Part shown: in pieces, positions 54,341 to 63,869 of the stretch | Numbering within the stretch: the first letter of the stretch is position 1 | Layout of the letters: each line of letters begins with the position of its first letter | From: Haloferax marinisediminis | GTDB taxonomy: Archaea > Halobacteriota > Halobacteria > Halobacteriales > Haloferacaceae | Reading direction: 5' to 3' | Assembly: GCF_009674585.1 (NCBI RefSeq) | Contig: NZ_WKJP01000001.1 | Location: 496,001 to 560,000 of the forward strand | DNA length: 64,000 bases | Position numbers and translations under genes: made by a program | The notes under the pieces: model-generated | The model's input: only the letters and a program-made list of their open reading frames with translations | Database searches by the model: none | Told to the model about the DNA's origin: nothing

Positions 54341-54494
54341 GCCAGCGACCCACCGAAACGACGACCGATTTCTCGTGGCCCCCCACGGTCGTCGCTCTCT
54401 CCGGCAACAGACGCCGGGTCACGTAACGGGTTTTAGTTTCACGCGAACGCCGGGACCGAAGACGTGTTGTGCCTCGGGTGGTAACTCATTCGCA

Positions 54495-55775
54495 ATGGGA
54501 GTGCAGGAATCGTACCCTGTCGACGTCGAAGCCATCCGTGAGGATTTCCCAATCCTCCAGCGGAAGGTCGGCGGCGACATCTCGACGCCCGGCGAGCACG
54601 ACGACGACACCGTCCCCCTCGTCTATCTCGACAACGCCGCCACGAGCCACACCCCGAAGCAAGTCGTCGACGCCATCGTCGACTACTACTACGGCTACAA
54701 CTCGAACGTCCACCGTGGCATCCACCACCTGAGTCAGGAGGCCTCGGTCGCATACGAGGACGCTCACGACCGAGTCGCCGAGTTCATCGGCGCCTCCGGC
54801 GGCCGCGAAGAAGTCGTCTTCACCAAGAACACCACCGAGGCGATGAACCTCGTCGCGTACGCGTGGGGTCTCGAAGAACTCGGTCCCGGTGACTCCGTCG
54901 TCCTCACGCAGATGGAGCACCACGCCTCACTGGTCACCTGGCAGCAAATCGCCAAGAAGACCGGTGCCGACGTTCGCTACATCCGTGTCACCGACGACGG
55001 CCGACTCGACATGGAACACGCGAAGGAACTCATCGACGAGTCGACCAAGATGGTCTCGGTCGTCCACGTCTCGAACACGCTGGGTACCATCAACCCCGTC
55101 TCGGAGCTCGCCGACATGGCCCACGAAGTCGGTGCGTACATCTTCGTCGACGGCGCGCAGTCGGTGCCGACCCGTCCGGTCGACGTCGAAGCCATCGACG
55201 CAGACTTCTTCGCGTTCTCGGGACACAAGATGTGCGGCCCGACCGGTATCGGCGCTCTGTACGGCAAGCGCGACATCCTCGAAGAGATGCACCCGTACCT
55301 CTACGGCGGCGAGATGATTCGTCGCGTCACCTTCGAGGAGTCGACGTGGGAAGACCTGCCGTGGAAGTTCGAGGCCGGAACGCCGCCAATCGCACAGGGT
55401 ATCGCGTTCGCCGCCGCCGTCGACTACCTCGACGACATCGGCATGGAGAACGTCCAGGCCCACGAAGAACTCCTCGCCGAGTACGCCTACGACCGCCTAA
55501 GCGAGTTCGACGACATCGAAATCTACGGGCCGCCGGGCGACGACCGGGGTGGCCTCGTCGCGTTCAACCTCGACGGCGTCCACGCGCACGACCTTTCGAG
55601 CATCCTCAACGAGCAGGGCGTCGCCATCCGCGCCGGCGACCACTGTACGCAACCGCTCCACGACATCCTCGGCGCATCCGCCTCGACGCGAGCGTCATTC
55701 TACATCTACAACACCAAAGAGGAAGTCGACAAGTTGGTCGATGGACTCCAGGTTGCACGCGACCTCTTCGCCTGA
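54495..55775 (+). CDS. sufS: Cysteine desulfurase SufS
   Basis: PLP enzyme that takes sulfur from cysteine for iron-sulfur clusters. The 426-aa protein has the PLP Lys245 in SGHKMCGPTG, HHASLV and the sulfur-carrying Cys384 in RAGDHCTQPL. Length and motifs fit group II (SufS/CsdA). SufU is encoded 3.7 kb downstream. Confidence 0.94.
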   Translation: MGVQESYPVDVEAIREDFPILQRKVGGDISTPGEHDDDTVPLVYLDNAATSHTPKQVVDAIVDYYYGYNSNVHRGIHHLSQEASVAYEDAHDRVAEFIGASGGREEVVFTKNTTEAMNLVAYAWGLEELGPGDSVVLTQMEHHASLVTWQQIAKKTGADVRYIRVTDDGRLDMEHAKELIDESTKMVSVVHVSNTLGTINPVSELADMAHEVGAYIFVDGAQSVPTRPVDVEAIDADFFAFSGHKMCGPTGIGALYGKRDILEEMHPYLYGGEMIRRVTFEESTWEDLPWKFEAGTPPIAQGIAFAAAVDYLDDIGMENVQAHEELLAEYAYDRLSEFDDIEIYGPPGDDRGGLVAFNLDGVHAHDLSSILNEQGVAIRAGDHCTQPLHDILGASASTRASFYIYNTKEEVDKLVDGLQVARDLFA

Positions 55776-55802
55776 GGCGGCGTCAGAACCCTCGATTCGT
55801 TC

Positions 55803-58625
55803 TTATCGCTCTCGAACGAACACGGTGTACATCGAGTGCGTATCGGGTGCACCGCCGAGACGGGCCGTGCCCGCGTCGAACTGTTTTCGGTAGACACGTC
55901 GCGTCCCATCAGTCGTCCCGATGGTATCGCCAGTGTCTGTCCATCCCGAGAGCCACTTCGGCCGTGTCTCGGCGTCGTAGGCGACGAACACAGTCGCCGG
56001 TGCCGAGAGCGTGAGCGTCAAGAACGACTGACGTTCCGAGTCGGCGTCGTCGTGTTCCGGGCGGATGTACGGCAGTCCAGTGTACCGACCCGGGACCGTG
56101 AGGAACGTCGCTTCGTCGAAGACGTACAGTGGTTCGTCCGACCGAAGGCGCCCGAGTTCGTACACCGACCCCTCGGCAGAGTGGACGCGTTCGACCGGGC
56201 CGAGCGACTCGGAGATTGCCGGACCAGACCCACCGACGACGAACCCACCTTCGACACCCGGAGCAGGGCCGGCGTCGTCCGGACGCACGTCACCTTCGAC
56301 GGCGAGGCCGTAGGCGTCGAACAACTCGGCGTTCGTTTTGCCGACGAGCGCGTTCGGCGACACGTCGCTCAAGTCGGCGAGGGCGTCGTCATCGGGGTCG
56401 GCAGCGTTCAGGTCGGAGTTCGTCGGGAACGGGACAAAATCGGGTGCCTGCTCGGCGAAGTAGAGCGCCTCACCGTCGCGGCGGACGTGCCCCTCGGGGG
56501 TAAAGAGTCCGTAGATGTGGTCGTCGAGTTCGGCGCTGAGGAACAGGTCGGCACGGCCGCTCTCGGCGAACTCGACTCCCTCTACGTCGATTTGCTGTTT
56601 CTTCGACCAGCGGCGGTCGGTGGTCCCGCCGATGACGTGGACGTCGATGTAGTTGTCGAGTCTGCCGCCACGAATCGGTGCAGATCCGCGTGGTGGCGCA
56701 CGAATTCCAACGAACCAGCCTTCGACGTCGGGGTTCTCGACGTGGACGTTCGCGGGTGCGTGGTTTCGGTTGATGCCGACGCCACGGCGGCCGCCCGACC
56801 CTGAGACGAGCGTCGGATTTCGGAGGACGACGTTCGCACTGTAGCGAATCGAGATGCCGTTTTCTCCACCCTGCGCACCACGGTCGTTGGGCGTTCGGAG
56901 GTGGTCCCACTGACTGTAGTGTGACCCGATGTTGAACGCGGTGAAGTCCTCGACGACGCTGTAGGCGTCGACCCGGTCGTGCGAGAACGTGAACATGTGC
57001 CGCGAGATGTCGAGGCCGCCGCCAGAGGCGAAGACAGTGTTGCGAGCGAACGACGCGAAGCGGACGAAACTCGACGGGACCATCCCGTCTTCGACGCGGT
57101 CGGAGCGAGCGAGTTCGGGTTGGCCATCGAGGGCTTCGACGGGGATGTTCGGAACCTTCCCGACGAGGCTATCGAGTGTCTCGGGAGAGACTTCGGCGTC
57201 GGGTTTCGCTCGGTTCCAGTAGACGAAGCCGTAGTGTCTGTGGCCGGCGGCGACGTTGTCTTCGACCACGACGGCCGGCCCCTGAAACCAGAATCCGTAG
57301 CCACCGTGGCCGAAGTCGTCGATGTTCCCTTCGGAGTCGGCTTTGAACTGCCGACCGTCGGGGACCGACCCGGACCCGTGCGAACGGAGCGCAAAATTCC
57401 GACGGAACGTTCCACGTTCGGCACCCGTCTCGGCGACGAATCCCGCGCCGAAGACACGGAACGAGACGTTGTCTTCGAATCGGACGTGACTCGCGTGGTT
57501 GACGTAGCCCCAACCGGGACTGCCATCGACGACGCAGCCTTCGACCACACGCGGTCGATTCTCGGTGCTGGTTCCAGTGCGATGGAAGTGGCAAGCGTAC
57601 CGAGACTGTGGGTTCGGGTCGGCATCGCTGGGTGGGACACCGTTCTTTGGGTCGGTGAAGGGCCGAGACTTGTCGGTGCGGCCGAGCGACGAGAACCCGG
57701 TGTGGCTGATGTGAACGTCGTCGCTCATGAACATCACGTGCCCACGGCGGTTCGTCTGCGACGACTCGGATTCGAGTGTCACCGCACGGGTCAACGAGGC
57801 GACGACTGCCGAGAACGAGTCGCGCGGCGGAACGTGGTCGAATTCGAGCGGCGTGTCGAGACGGACGCGTCGACCATCGACGCCGGCGACGGTCAGCACC
57901 TCGTCTTCGTCGCGGTCGGGGTGCATTCCGGCGAGGGCGAGCGTGTCACCGATTTCCCATCCAGTCGGTGATTCGGCGAGAAGAAGTTCCGCATCGCCGG
58001 CTCGGGGCGCGCGCTCCAGAGTGGCCCACGGCGTCACCGTCGCACCGGCAATTCGGATGGTCGCGCCGGCGAGCGTCAGCAACCCGCGCCCGATTCGTAC
58101 GGGGTCTGCCGCCTCGTCGAGTGGACCACGGTCGAGGAACGTGAGTCGGGAGCCAGCACCTCGCTCGATGGGGTTCTCGGGCGTTCCGAGTTCGAGTGTC
58201 CCCGTCTCGGTGACGACGAGCGTGTCGAGGAGGAGCTGTGTCGTCGCCGTCGGGTCGACTGTGAGCGTCCCATCGACGCGAACCGTCCGTAGACGAGCGG
58301 TGGCTTCGTGGTCGAGCGTCATCGTCACGCCCTCGGGGACGAGGACACGAGCACCGTCGTCGGGGACCGCACTATCCCACGCGTCGGCATCGCGCCAGCG
58401 ACCACCGGCCGCTCGGTGAGTGACGTCGTCAGTCGAGACGAGTGCGCGGACGTGATGTGCATCAGAGTGGCCGTCGTCGCCGTCGACGAAGCGCGTCACG
58501 TCGGGAACGCCAGTCAGCGCACCCGCTGTCCCTGCGGCACCAACGCCGAGTCCGGCGAGGAAAGCACGACGGGAGGTGACGAGCGCACGGTCGGTCGTAT
58601 TGGAGGCAGGAGGGTCGTCAGACAT
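55803..58625 (-). CDS. Exported G8-domain / parallel beta-helix protein
   Basis: A 940-aa secreted protein. A Tat signal (TSRRAFLAGLGVGA) begins it. A G8-like domain follows (about residues 70-190; VPEGVTMTLDHEATARLRTV... DGTLTVDPTATTQLLL), then many beta-helix-like units rich in Gly/Asn/Asp (roughly 260-680). The C-terminal ~250 residues are a further domain. G8 domains occur in animal hyaluronan-processing CEMIP/TMEM2; here a polysaccharide role is an inference. Convergent with sufS. Confidence 0.83.
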   Translation of the reverse strand: MSDDPPASNTTDRALVTSRRAFLAGLGVGAAGTAGALTGVPDVTRFVDGDDGHSDAHHVRALVSTDDVTHRAAGGRWRDADAWDSAVPDDGARVLVPEGVTMTLDHEATARLRTVRVDGTLTVDPTATTQLLLDTLVVTETGTLELGTPENPIERGAGSRLTFLDRGPLDEAADPVRIGRGLLTLAGATIRIAGATVTPWATLERAPRAGDAELLLAESPTGWEIGDTLALAGMHPDRDEDEVLTVAGVDGRRVRLDTPLEFDHVPPRDSFSAVVASLTRAVTLESESSQTNRRGHVMFMSDDVHISHTGFSSLGRTDKSRPFTDPKNGVPPSDADPNPQSRYACHFHRTGTSTENRPRVVEGCVVDGSPGWGYVNHASHVRFEDNVSFRVFGAGFVAETGAERGTFRRNFALRSHGSGSVPDGRQFKADSEGNIDDFGHGGYGFWFQGPAVVVEDNVAAGHRHYGFVYWNRAKPDAEVSPETLDSLVGKVPNIPVEALDGQPELARSDRVEDGMVPSSFVRFASFARNTVFASGGGLDISRHMFTFSHDRVDAYSVVEDFTAFNIGSHYSQWDHLRTPNDRGAQGGENGISIRYSANVVLRNPTLVSGSGGRRGVGINRNHAPANVHVENPDVEGWFVGIRAPPRGSAPIRGGRLDNYIDVHVIGGTTDRRWSKKQQIDVEGVEFAESGRADLFLSAELDDHIYGLFTPEGHVRRDGEALYFAEQAPDFVPFPTNSDLNAADPDDDALADLSDVSPNALVGKTNAELFDAYGLAVEGDVRPDDAGPAPGVEGGFVVGGSGPAISESLGPVERVHSAEGSVYELGRLRSDEPLYVFDEATFLTVPGRYTGLPYIRPEHDDADSERQSFLTLTLSAPATVFVAYDAETRPKWLSGWTDTGDTIGTTDGTRRVYRKQFDAGTARLGGAPDTHSMYTVFVRER

Positions 58626-58783
58626 GGGAGCCGTTCAGGTTCGGGAGAACATCCGTATCGAAAGAATGCACTCGCATAAAACTGGACCCAAACATCTTCG
58701 ACCCGCACCGTTCGTCGGGACCGCCGACACTCGGTTTTACACCGGGCGAAAGACTTTGGCGGACTGATACGTCATCGGACCAC

Positions 58784-59371
58784 ATGCTCCAATCGGTGAC
58801 TGAGTTCGTCCTCGACGTCCTCGAAAGTACGCTCATCGAATTCGGCACCGTGGTTCGCGACGCGGCACCGAAGGTACTCGCTGGCATCGTCTTCGTCGGA
58901 CTCGCCTACGTCGGCATCAAAATTATCTTGTACCTCCTTCGGGGTGCCCTGGACGGCCTCTATCCCGAAGAGCAGGAACTCGTCGTCGACCTCGGCGTCG
59001 CCATCGCCGGCGTCTTCCTCTGGTTCGGCACGGCACTCGCACTCTTGAACATCGTCGGCATGGAAGAGATTGCGGCGAGTCTCGGGACGGCGACAGGGTT
59101 CATCGCACTGGGCGTCTCCTACGCACTGTCGAACATGATTGCCGACACCGTCGCCGGTGTCTACCTCCTTCGAGACCCCGACTTCAATCCCGGCGACCGC
59201 GTGAAGTCCGACCCAGTCACTGGGACAGTCGCGGCCATCGAACTTCGGAAGACACGGTTCGAGAGTGACGAGGGCGACACGGTGGTCGTCGCGAACCGCG
59301 ACGTCGAAAAGAAGTGGACGAAGTTCGACGAGGTGGACGCGACGACTGTCTCTGGGACCGAATCGGCGTAA
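58784..59371 (+). CDS. Small MscS-type mechanosensitive channel
   Basis: A 195-aa protein with three hydrophobic segments and the MscS pore/beta region (LGTATGFIALGVSYALSNMI ADT then DFNPGDRVKSDPVTGTV). The C-terminal cage domain is very short, so this is a minimal MscS homologue. Opens under membrane stretch. Confidence 0.85.
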   Translation: MLQSVTEFVLDVLESTLIEFGTVVRDAAPKVLAGIVFVGLAYVGIKIILYLLRGALDGLYPEEQELVVDLGVAIAGVFLWFGTALALLNIVGMEEIAASLGTATGFIALGVSYALSNMIADTVAGVYLLRDPDFNPGDRVKSDPVTGTVAAIELRKTRFESDEGDTVVVANRDVEKKWTKFDEVDATTVSGTESA

Positions 59372-59443
59372 TCGCCGAAATCGACCGATTTGGGCACCCC
59401 GGAACCCTTTTACGGCGGTCGGGCGTACCCCCGACGAACACCA

Positions 59444-59869
59444 ATGGGCATTGGCTCAGACATGTATCGTCAGCAGATTTTGGATCACTACAAGAACCCC
59501 CGTAACCACGGTCGACTGGAGTCTCCGACGTTCAGTCACACGGGGGAGAACCCCTCCTGCGGCGATACGATTACGATGGACGTGCAGCTCGCCGACGACG
59601 GCGAGACGATAGAGCGCGTCGCGTTCTCCGGTGATGGGTGTGCCATCAGTCAGGCGTCCGCGAGCATGCTCACGCAACGACTCCCGGGAACGACGCTCTC
59701 GGAACTGAACGAGATGGACACCGACGACATCACCGAGATGCTCGGCGTCGACATCTCACCGATGCGAATCAAGTGTGCCGTCCTCGCCCGACAGGTCGCA
59801 CAGGACGGCGCGAAGATTCACGAAGGTGAGATAGAAATCGAGAAGACGAAGACCGAAGACGACGCGTAA
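59444..59869 (+). CDS. sufU: Iron-sulfur cluster assembly scaffold SufU
   Basis: A 141-aa scaffold with three Cys: PSCGD (39), GDGCAIS (66) and IKCAVL (111), as in SufU/IscU. Takes sulfur from SufS. ATG at 59444 (MYRQQILDHYKNPRNHG follows six residues later). Confidence 0.93.
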   Translation: MGIGSDMYRQQILDHYKNPRNHGRLESPTFSHTGENPSCGDTITMDVQLADDGETIERVAFSGDGCAISQASASMLTQRLPGTTLSELNEMDTDDITEMLGVDISPMRIKCAVLARQVAQDGAKIHEGEIEIEKTKTEDDA

Positions 59870-59978
59870 GCCGAGCCGCGATTTTCTCTTCGTTCGACTG
59901 GTTGCTGAGCGCAGTGGCTACTGGGTGGTGTAGTGCCGAAAGGGGGAAGAAAGAACGTGTATTCGCAGCCAGTCGGCC

Positions 59979-61010
59979 TTATTCGGGCTTCAGACCGCCG
60001 TCCTGCACGCGCATGACTGCCTCACCGTCGGCGAGGTTCGGCGCGTCGACGAGGCGGACGATACGCTTGTCGCCCTTGGACTTGCGGAGGTAGATACGGA
60101 ACGTCGAGGTGTGGCCGAGGATGTTGCCACCGATCGGCTGGGTCGGGTCACCGAAGTAGGAGTCGGGGTTGGACGCGACCTGATTGGTCACGAGAATACC
60201 AGTGTTGTACAGGTCGCCGATTCGCATCAGGTCGTGCAGGTGCTTGTTGAGCTTCTGCTGGCGTTCGGCGAGTTGTCCGCGGCCAACGTACTCGGCACGG
60301 AAGTGGGCGGTGAGCGAGTCGACACAGAGCAGTCGAACCGGCCAGTCAGAGTCTTCATGCTCGCCAGCGAGTTCCTTGGCCTTCTCGGCGAGGAGAATCT
60401 GGTGGTTGGAGTTGAACGCCTTCGCGACGTGAATCTTGTCGAGGAAGTCAGCGATGAGTTCTTCCATCGCGTCTTCGTCGTCCGGCGAGCCTTCGATTTC
60501 GCGCTCGTCCATCGTCGTCTGGAGAATGTCGTCGTCGAGGCCGCGGACCATGTCGTCGATACGCTCGGGACGGAACGTGTCTTCGGAGTCGATGAAGATA
60601 CACGCACCGCCGAGACCACCGAGTTCGCGGGGGAGTTGGACGTTGACTGCGAGTTGGTGGGTAATCTGGGACTTACCGGCACCGAACTCACCGTACACTT
60701 CGGTGATGGACTGCGTTTCGAGTCCGCCGCCGAGGAGTTCGTCTACCTCGTCGATTTGCCAGCTGAGTTTGCCAATTTCCTTGCGTCGTTCGAGGACCAT
60801 CGAACCGGTCTCGAAGCCACCGACGTCGGCGGCCTTGCGTGCCGCGTTGATGATATCCGAGGCCGTGCTCGAACCGATGTCAGCCTTGTTCGACAGTTCG
60901 CCAGGGCTGGCGACTGCGATGGACTGATAGCTGTCGTAGCCGTTCTCGACGAGTTTGTCGGCGGTTGCCGGGCCGACACCGGGGAGACTTTCGAGGTCGT
61001 CTTCTGCCAT
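59979..61010 (-). CDS. radA: DNA repair and recombination protein RadA
   Basis: Archaeal RecA/Rad51 recombinase that forms the strand-exchange filament. The 343-aa protein has an HhH N-terminal domain ([20 protein letters not shown]), Walker [10 protein letters not shown] (107-115), and the [13 protein letters not shown]-type and [20 protein letters not shown] segments. Start ATG 61008-61010, TATA about 28 nt upstream. Confidence 0.97.
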   Translation of the reverse strand: MAEDDLESLPGVGPATADKLVENGYDSYQSIAVASPGELSNKADIGSSTASDIINAARKAADVGGFETGSMVLERRKEIGKLSWQIDEVDELLGGGLETQSITEVYGEFGAGKSQITHQLAVNVQLPRELGGLGGACIFIDSEDTFRPERIDDMVRGLDDDILQTTMDEREIEGSPDDEDAMEELIADFLDKIHVAKAFNSNHQILLAEKAKELAGEHEDSDWPVRLLCVDSLTAHFRAEYVGRGQLAERQQKLNKHLHDLMRIGDLYNTGILVTNQVASNPDSYFGDPTQPIGGNILGHTSTFRIYLRKSKGDKRIVRLVDAPNLADGEAVMRVQDGGLKPE

Positions 61011-61035
61011 ACATCGTCGTTCCGCCCATACCCAC

Positions 61036-61042
61036 ATAAACC
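61036..61042 (-). promoter_or_regulatory. TATA box of radA
   Basis: GGTTTAT on the minus strand lies about 28 nt before the radA ATG. Confidence 0.65.
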
Positions 61043-61195
61043 CTCGTTAACAGCAGGGTGAAAGTGAAATCGAGAGACGAGAGCGAGTCGGTGACGAGCG
61101 TCTGACGAGGGTTCAAGTCGGAAGTCGCGTAGAGTGCGGCGCGAGCAGAGAAGCGAGACGAGGAGAACAGAGAAGTCAGGAGCGACTGTTCGGAA

Positions 61196-61801
61196 TCACT
61201 CCCACGGGTGACCGTTGGGCGTGGAGGGCCACAGCGGGTACCAGTACCCCTCGTCGTCTTCGATTTCGAGTTCACCGTCGAGGACTGATTCGAGTTTGAA
61301 CTCCAGTTGCTGGTTTCGTTTGGAAGTGCCCTGCGGCGCGAAGGGGTAGTACGCACCGCGGCGGAACGAGTAAATCCAATAAACGCGGTCGTCAGCCTTC
61401 CGGAACCCGAAGAGTGCAGCGAGAAGGCGCGACCCGTAGCCTCGTTCGATGAACTCGTCGGCGGCAAAGTGGATGCTCGTCACGAGGTCCTCGGGGTCGT
61501 CGTCCACGAGAACGACCCAGTTGTAGCCGTGGCCGTCGGTGTGACGTTTGAACTCCGTCCCGGTCTCTTCGCTCCCGGCGCTGAGAATCGCCTCGACAGC
61601 GTCGACGGTGTCTTCGAAGTCAGTGCTGTCTACGGAAGAGAAACAGAGTGCTGCCTCGTCGGCCGAGTCGAATCGGAGGTCCGCTTCCATCGTCAAATAC
61701 GCCGTACTCATGCCGAAGAGGTCGTCGGGGTCGGCCCGACTGGTCGCGTCCGACTCGGCACTGATACCGAGGACAGAGCGAAGCGAATCTAAGAGTCCCA
61801 T
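61196..61801 (-). CDS. pspAB: PspA-associated protein PspAB
   Basis: A 201-aa protein (MGLLDSLRSVLGIS) of the PspAB family, linked to HtpX in archaea and actinobacteria. Segments MSTAYLTMEADLRFDSADEA and VYWIYSFRRGAYYPFAPQGT are characteristic. It follows htpX by 69 nt, so probably one operon for membrane stress. Confidence 0.85.
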   Translation of the reverse strand: MGLLDSLRSVLGISAESDATSRADPDDLFGMSTAYLTMEADLRFDSADEAALCFSSVDSTDFEDTVDAVEAILSAGSEETGTEFKRHTDGHGYNWVVLVDDDPEDLVTSIHFAADEFIERGYGSRLLAALFGFRKADDRVYWIYSFRRGAYYPFAPQGTSKRNQQLEFKLESVLDGELEIEDDEGYWYPLWPSTPNGHPWE

Positions 61802-61870
61802 GGGCACCGCTAGGGTGTCCGAGAACTTATAGGGTGTATCGAAACGAGAACGGTGAGAACCGAGTTCGGA

Positions 61871-62752
61871 TTAGAACGTCTCCATCTCGCGCTCCATGTC
61901 GCGGAGGCGCTCGACACGCTTCTCGGTCGAGGGGTGGGTGCTGAACAGTTTTCCGATGAAGTCGGACTTGATGGGGATGATGAAGAACGCGTTCATCTCC
62001 GAAGTCTCACGCATGTCGCGCTTCGGGACGTTCTCCATTCGACCCGAAATCTTCAGCAGGGCGGACGCCAGCGCCGACGGGCGACCCGTGATAATTGCCG
62101 CCCCACGGTCGGCGGAGTACTCACGGTAGCGCGAGAGCGCCCGGATGAGCAGGTACGAGATAATCCACACCAGCAGCGACGCGATAATCGCGACGATGAC
62201 CGGCATATTCTGGCGGTTGTCGTCGCCGCCGAAGAGCCAGCCCCAGCGGACGATGAGGAACGCGATGCTGGAGAGGAACGACGCGATAGTCATGACCATC
62301 ACGTCGCGGTTCTTCACGTGCGCGAGTTCGTGCGCGAGCACGCCCTCCAACTCGTCGTCGTCTAGCGTTCGCAGCAGGCCTGTCGTGACACAGACGGCCG
62401 AGTTCTTCTGTGACCGACCCGTCGCGAAGGCGTTCGGCATGGACGAATCCGAGATTGCGACCTTCGGCTTTGGCAGGTCCGCCTGCTGGGAGAGACGGCC
62501 AATCATCGCGTGAAGCTTCTGCGCCTGTGGTCCGTCGTCTTCGTCGACGACGCGTGCGCCCATGCTGTAGAGCGCGATCTTGTCGCTGAAGAAGAACTGG
62601 GCGAAGAGGAAGACACCCATGAACAAGACCATGATGGTCAGGCTCTGGAAGTACGCGACCAGCACTCCCGCGAAGACGATGTAGAGAGCGAACAACAGGA
62701 ACATCGTGAACGCCATTCGCCCACGGAGTCCCCAGTCCGGTTTCCATTCCAT
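61871..62752 (-). CDS. htpX: Zinc metalloprotease HtpX
   Basis: Membrane protease that degrades damaged membrane proteins. The 293-aa protein has two N-terminal hydrophobic segments, the zinc motif HELAH (141-145) in LAHELAHVKNRD, and two further hydrophobic segments. ATG 62750-62752, with a minus-strand GTTTATTAG about 27 nt upstream. Confidence 0.93.
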   Translation of the reverse strand: MEWKPDWGLRGRMAFTMFLLFALYIVFAGVLVAYFQSLTIMVLFMGVFLFAQFFFSDKIALYSMGARVVDEDDGPQAQKLHAMIGRLSQQADLPKPKVAISDSSMPNAFATGRSQKNSAVCVTTGLLRTLDDDELEGVLAHELAHVKNRDVMVMTIASFLSSIAFLIVRWGWLFGGDDNRQNMPVIVAIIASLLVWIISYLLIRALSRYREYSADRGAAIITGRPSALASALLKISGRMENVPKRDMRETSEMNAFFIIPIKSDFIGKLFSTHPSTEKRVERLRDMEREMETF

Positions 62753-62775
62753 ACCCCGTGATTAGTAATCCGGCT

Positions 62776-62784
62776 AATAAACGC
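62776..62784 (-). promoter_or_regulatory. TATA box of htpX
   Basis: GTTTATTAG on the minus strand centred about 27 nt before the htpX ATG. Confidence 0.6.
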
Positions 62785-62857
62785 TGTTGGAGTGCGACAG
62801 TTTCGCACACCAGCGCTGGGAAGCACACAGGTGGACGAATGTGCACACAGATGCGTG

Positions 62858-62865
62858 GTTTTAGC
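62858..62865 (+). promoter_or_regulatory. TATA box of the epimerase gene
   Basis: GTTTTAGC centred about 28 nt before ATG 62890. Confidence 0.55.
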
Positions 62866-62889
62866 ACGACGGAACTCCACCTGCAACAT

Positions 62890-63780
62890 ATGGAGACTGT
62901 CATCGTCACCGGCGCCCTCGGGCGCTCCGGTCGCTGGATTGCCGACCGACTCGCCGACGAGTACGACGTGGTCGCCGTCGACCTCGACCACCCCGGATTC
63001 GAAGTCGACGCCCGCGAGAACCTCGATTTCCGCGCTGCTGACCTGACGAACATGGGCGAAGTTGCGGACCTCGTCGCCGACATCGACCCTGACGCAGTGG
63101 TTCACTGGGCTGCGATCCCCTCACCGACCCGCAACGCCGGCTCTCGTGTCTTCGAGACGAACGTCCAATCGACGTACAACGTCCTCGTCGCCGCCGCGCG
63201 TGCCGACGCACGAATCGTCTGGGCCTCGTCTGAGAGCGCCTACGGCTTCGCCTTCGCCGAGGAGAAACCACTTCCCGACTTCCTCCCCATCACCGAGGAC
63301 CACCCGCTCCGACCCGAAGACCCCTACGGGACCGCCAAAGTCGCCGGCGAAGAGGTGTCGAAGATGGTCACCCGCAAGTACGGTGTCTCGACGTGTGCCA
63401 TCCGCCCGTCGTGGATTCAGTACCCCGGTGAGTACAACTGTCGCGACATCGCGGAATCTGGAGACCTCGCTGGCGGTGCGGGGAACTGCTGGTCCTACGT
63501 GGACGTGCGCGACGTTGCCGGACTCGTCGCTGCCGCCCTCGAAACACCAGTCGACGGCCACGAAGCAGTTCACGCCGCCGCCGCAGAGAACTACCTCGGG
63601 CGACCGACCGCTGACGCCGTCGAAGCGTTCTGGGGCGAATTGCCACAAGAATGCACCCTCGATGGCGAAGAATCCGCCCTCGCGACGACAAAAGCAGAAC
63701 TCCTGTTCGACTGGGAGCCTGCCCACTCGTGGCGCGAGGCGGTCGACGAGGACGTTCCAGAACCGACGCTCTGGGAGTGA
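62890..63780 (+). CDS. NAD-dependent epimerase/dehydratase family protein
   Basis: A 296-aa extended SDR protein: METVIVTGALGRSGRWIADRL (Rossmann), VVHWAAIPSPTRNAG and the YGTAKVAGE (Tyr-x3-Lys) active site. Nucleotide-sugar or uronate substrates are usual, but none is provable. The upstream frame to 62758 is not used since the TATA fits 62890. Confidence 0.9.
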   Translation: METVIVTGALGRSGRWIADRLADEYDVVAVDLDHPGFEVDARENLDFRAADLTNMGEVADLVADIDPDAVVHWAAIPSPTRNAGSRVFETNVQSTYNVLVAAARADARIVWASSESAYGFAFAEEKPLPDFLPITEDHPLRPEDPYGTAKVAGEEVSKMVTRKYGVSTCAIRPSWIQYPGEYNCRDIAESGDLAGGAGNCWSYVDVRDVAGLVAAALETPVDGHEAVHAAAAENYLGRPTADAVEAFWGELPQECTLDGEESALATTKAELLFDWEPAHSWREAVDEDVPEPTLWE

Positions 63781-63869
63781 AGCCGAACGAGTAGGGAGCA
63801 GTGCCGGCTTCTCAACCGGCAGACGCGAGACACACTGTTTTCCCAACGGGGCGCATAGGTCTAGATAAC

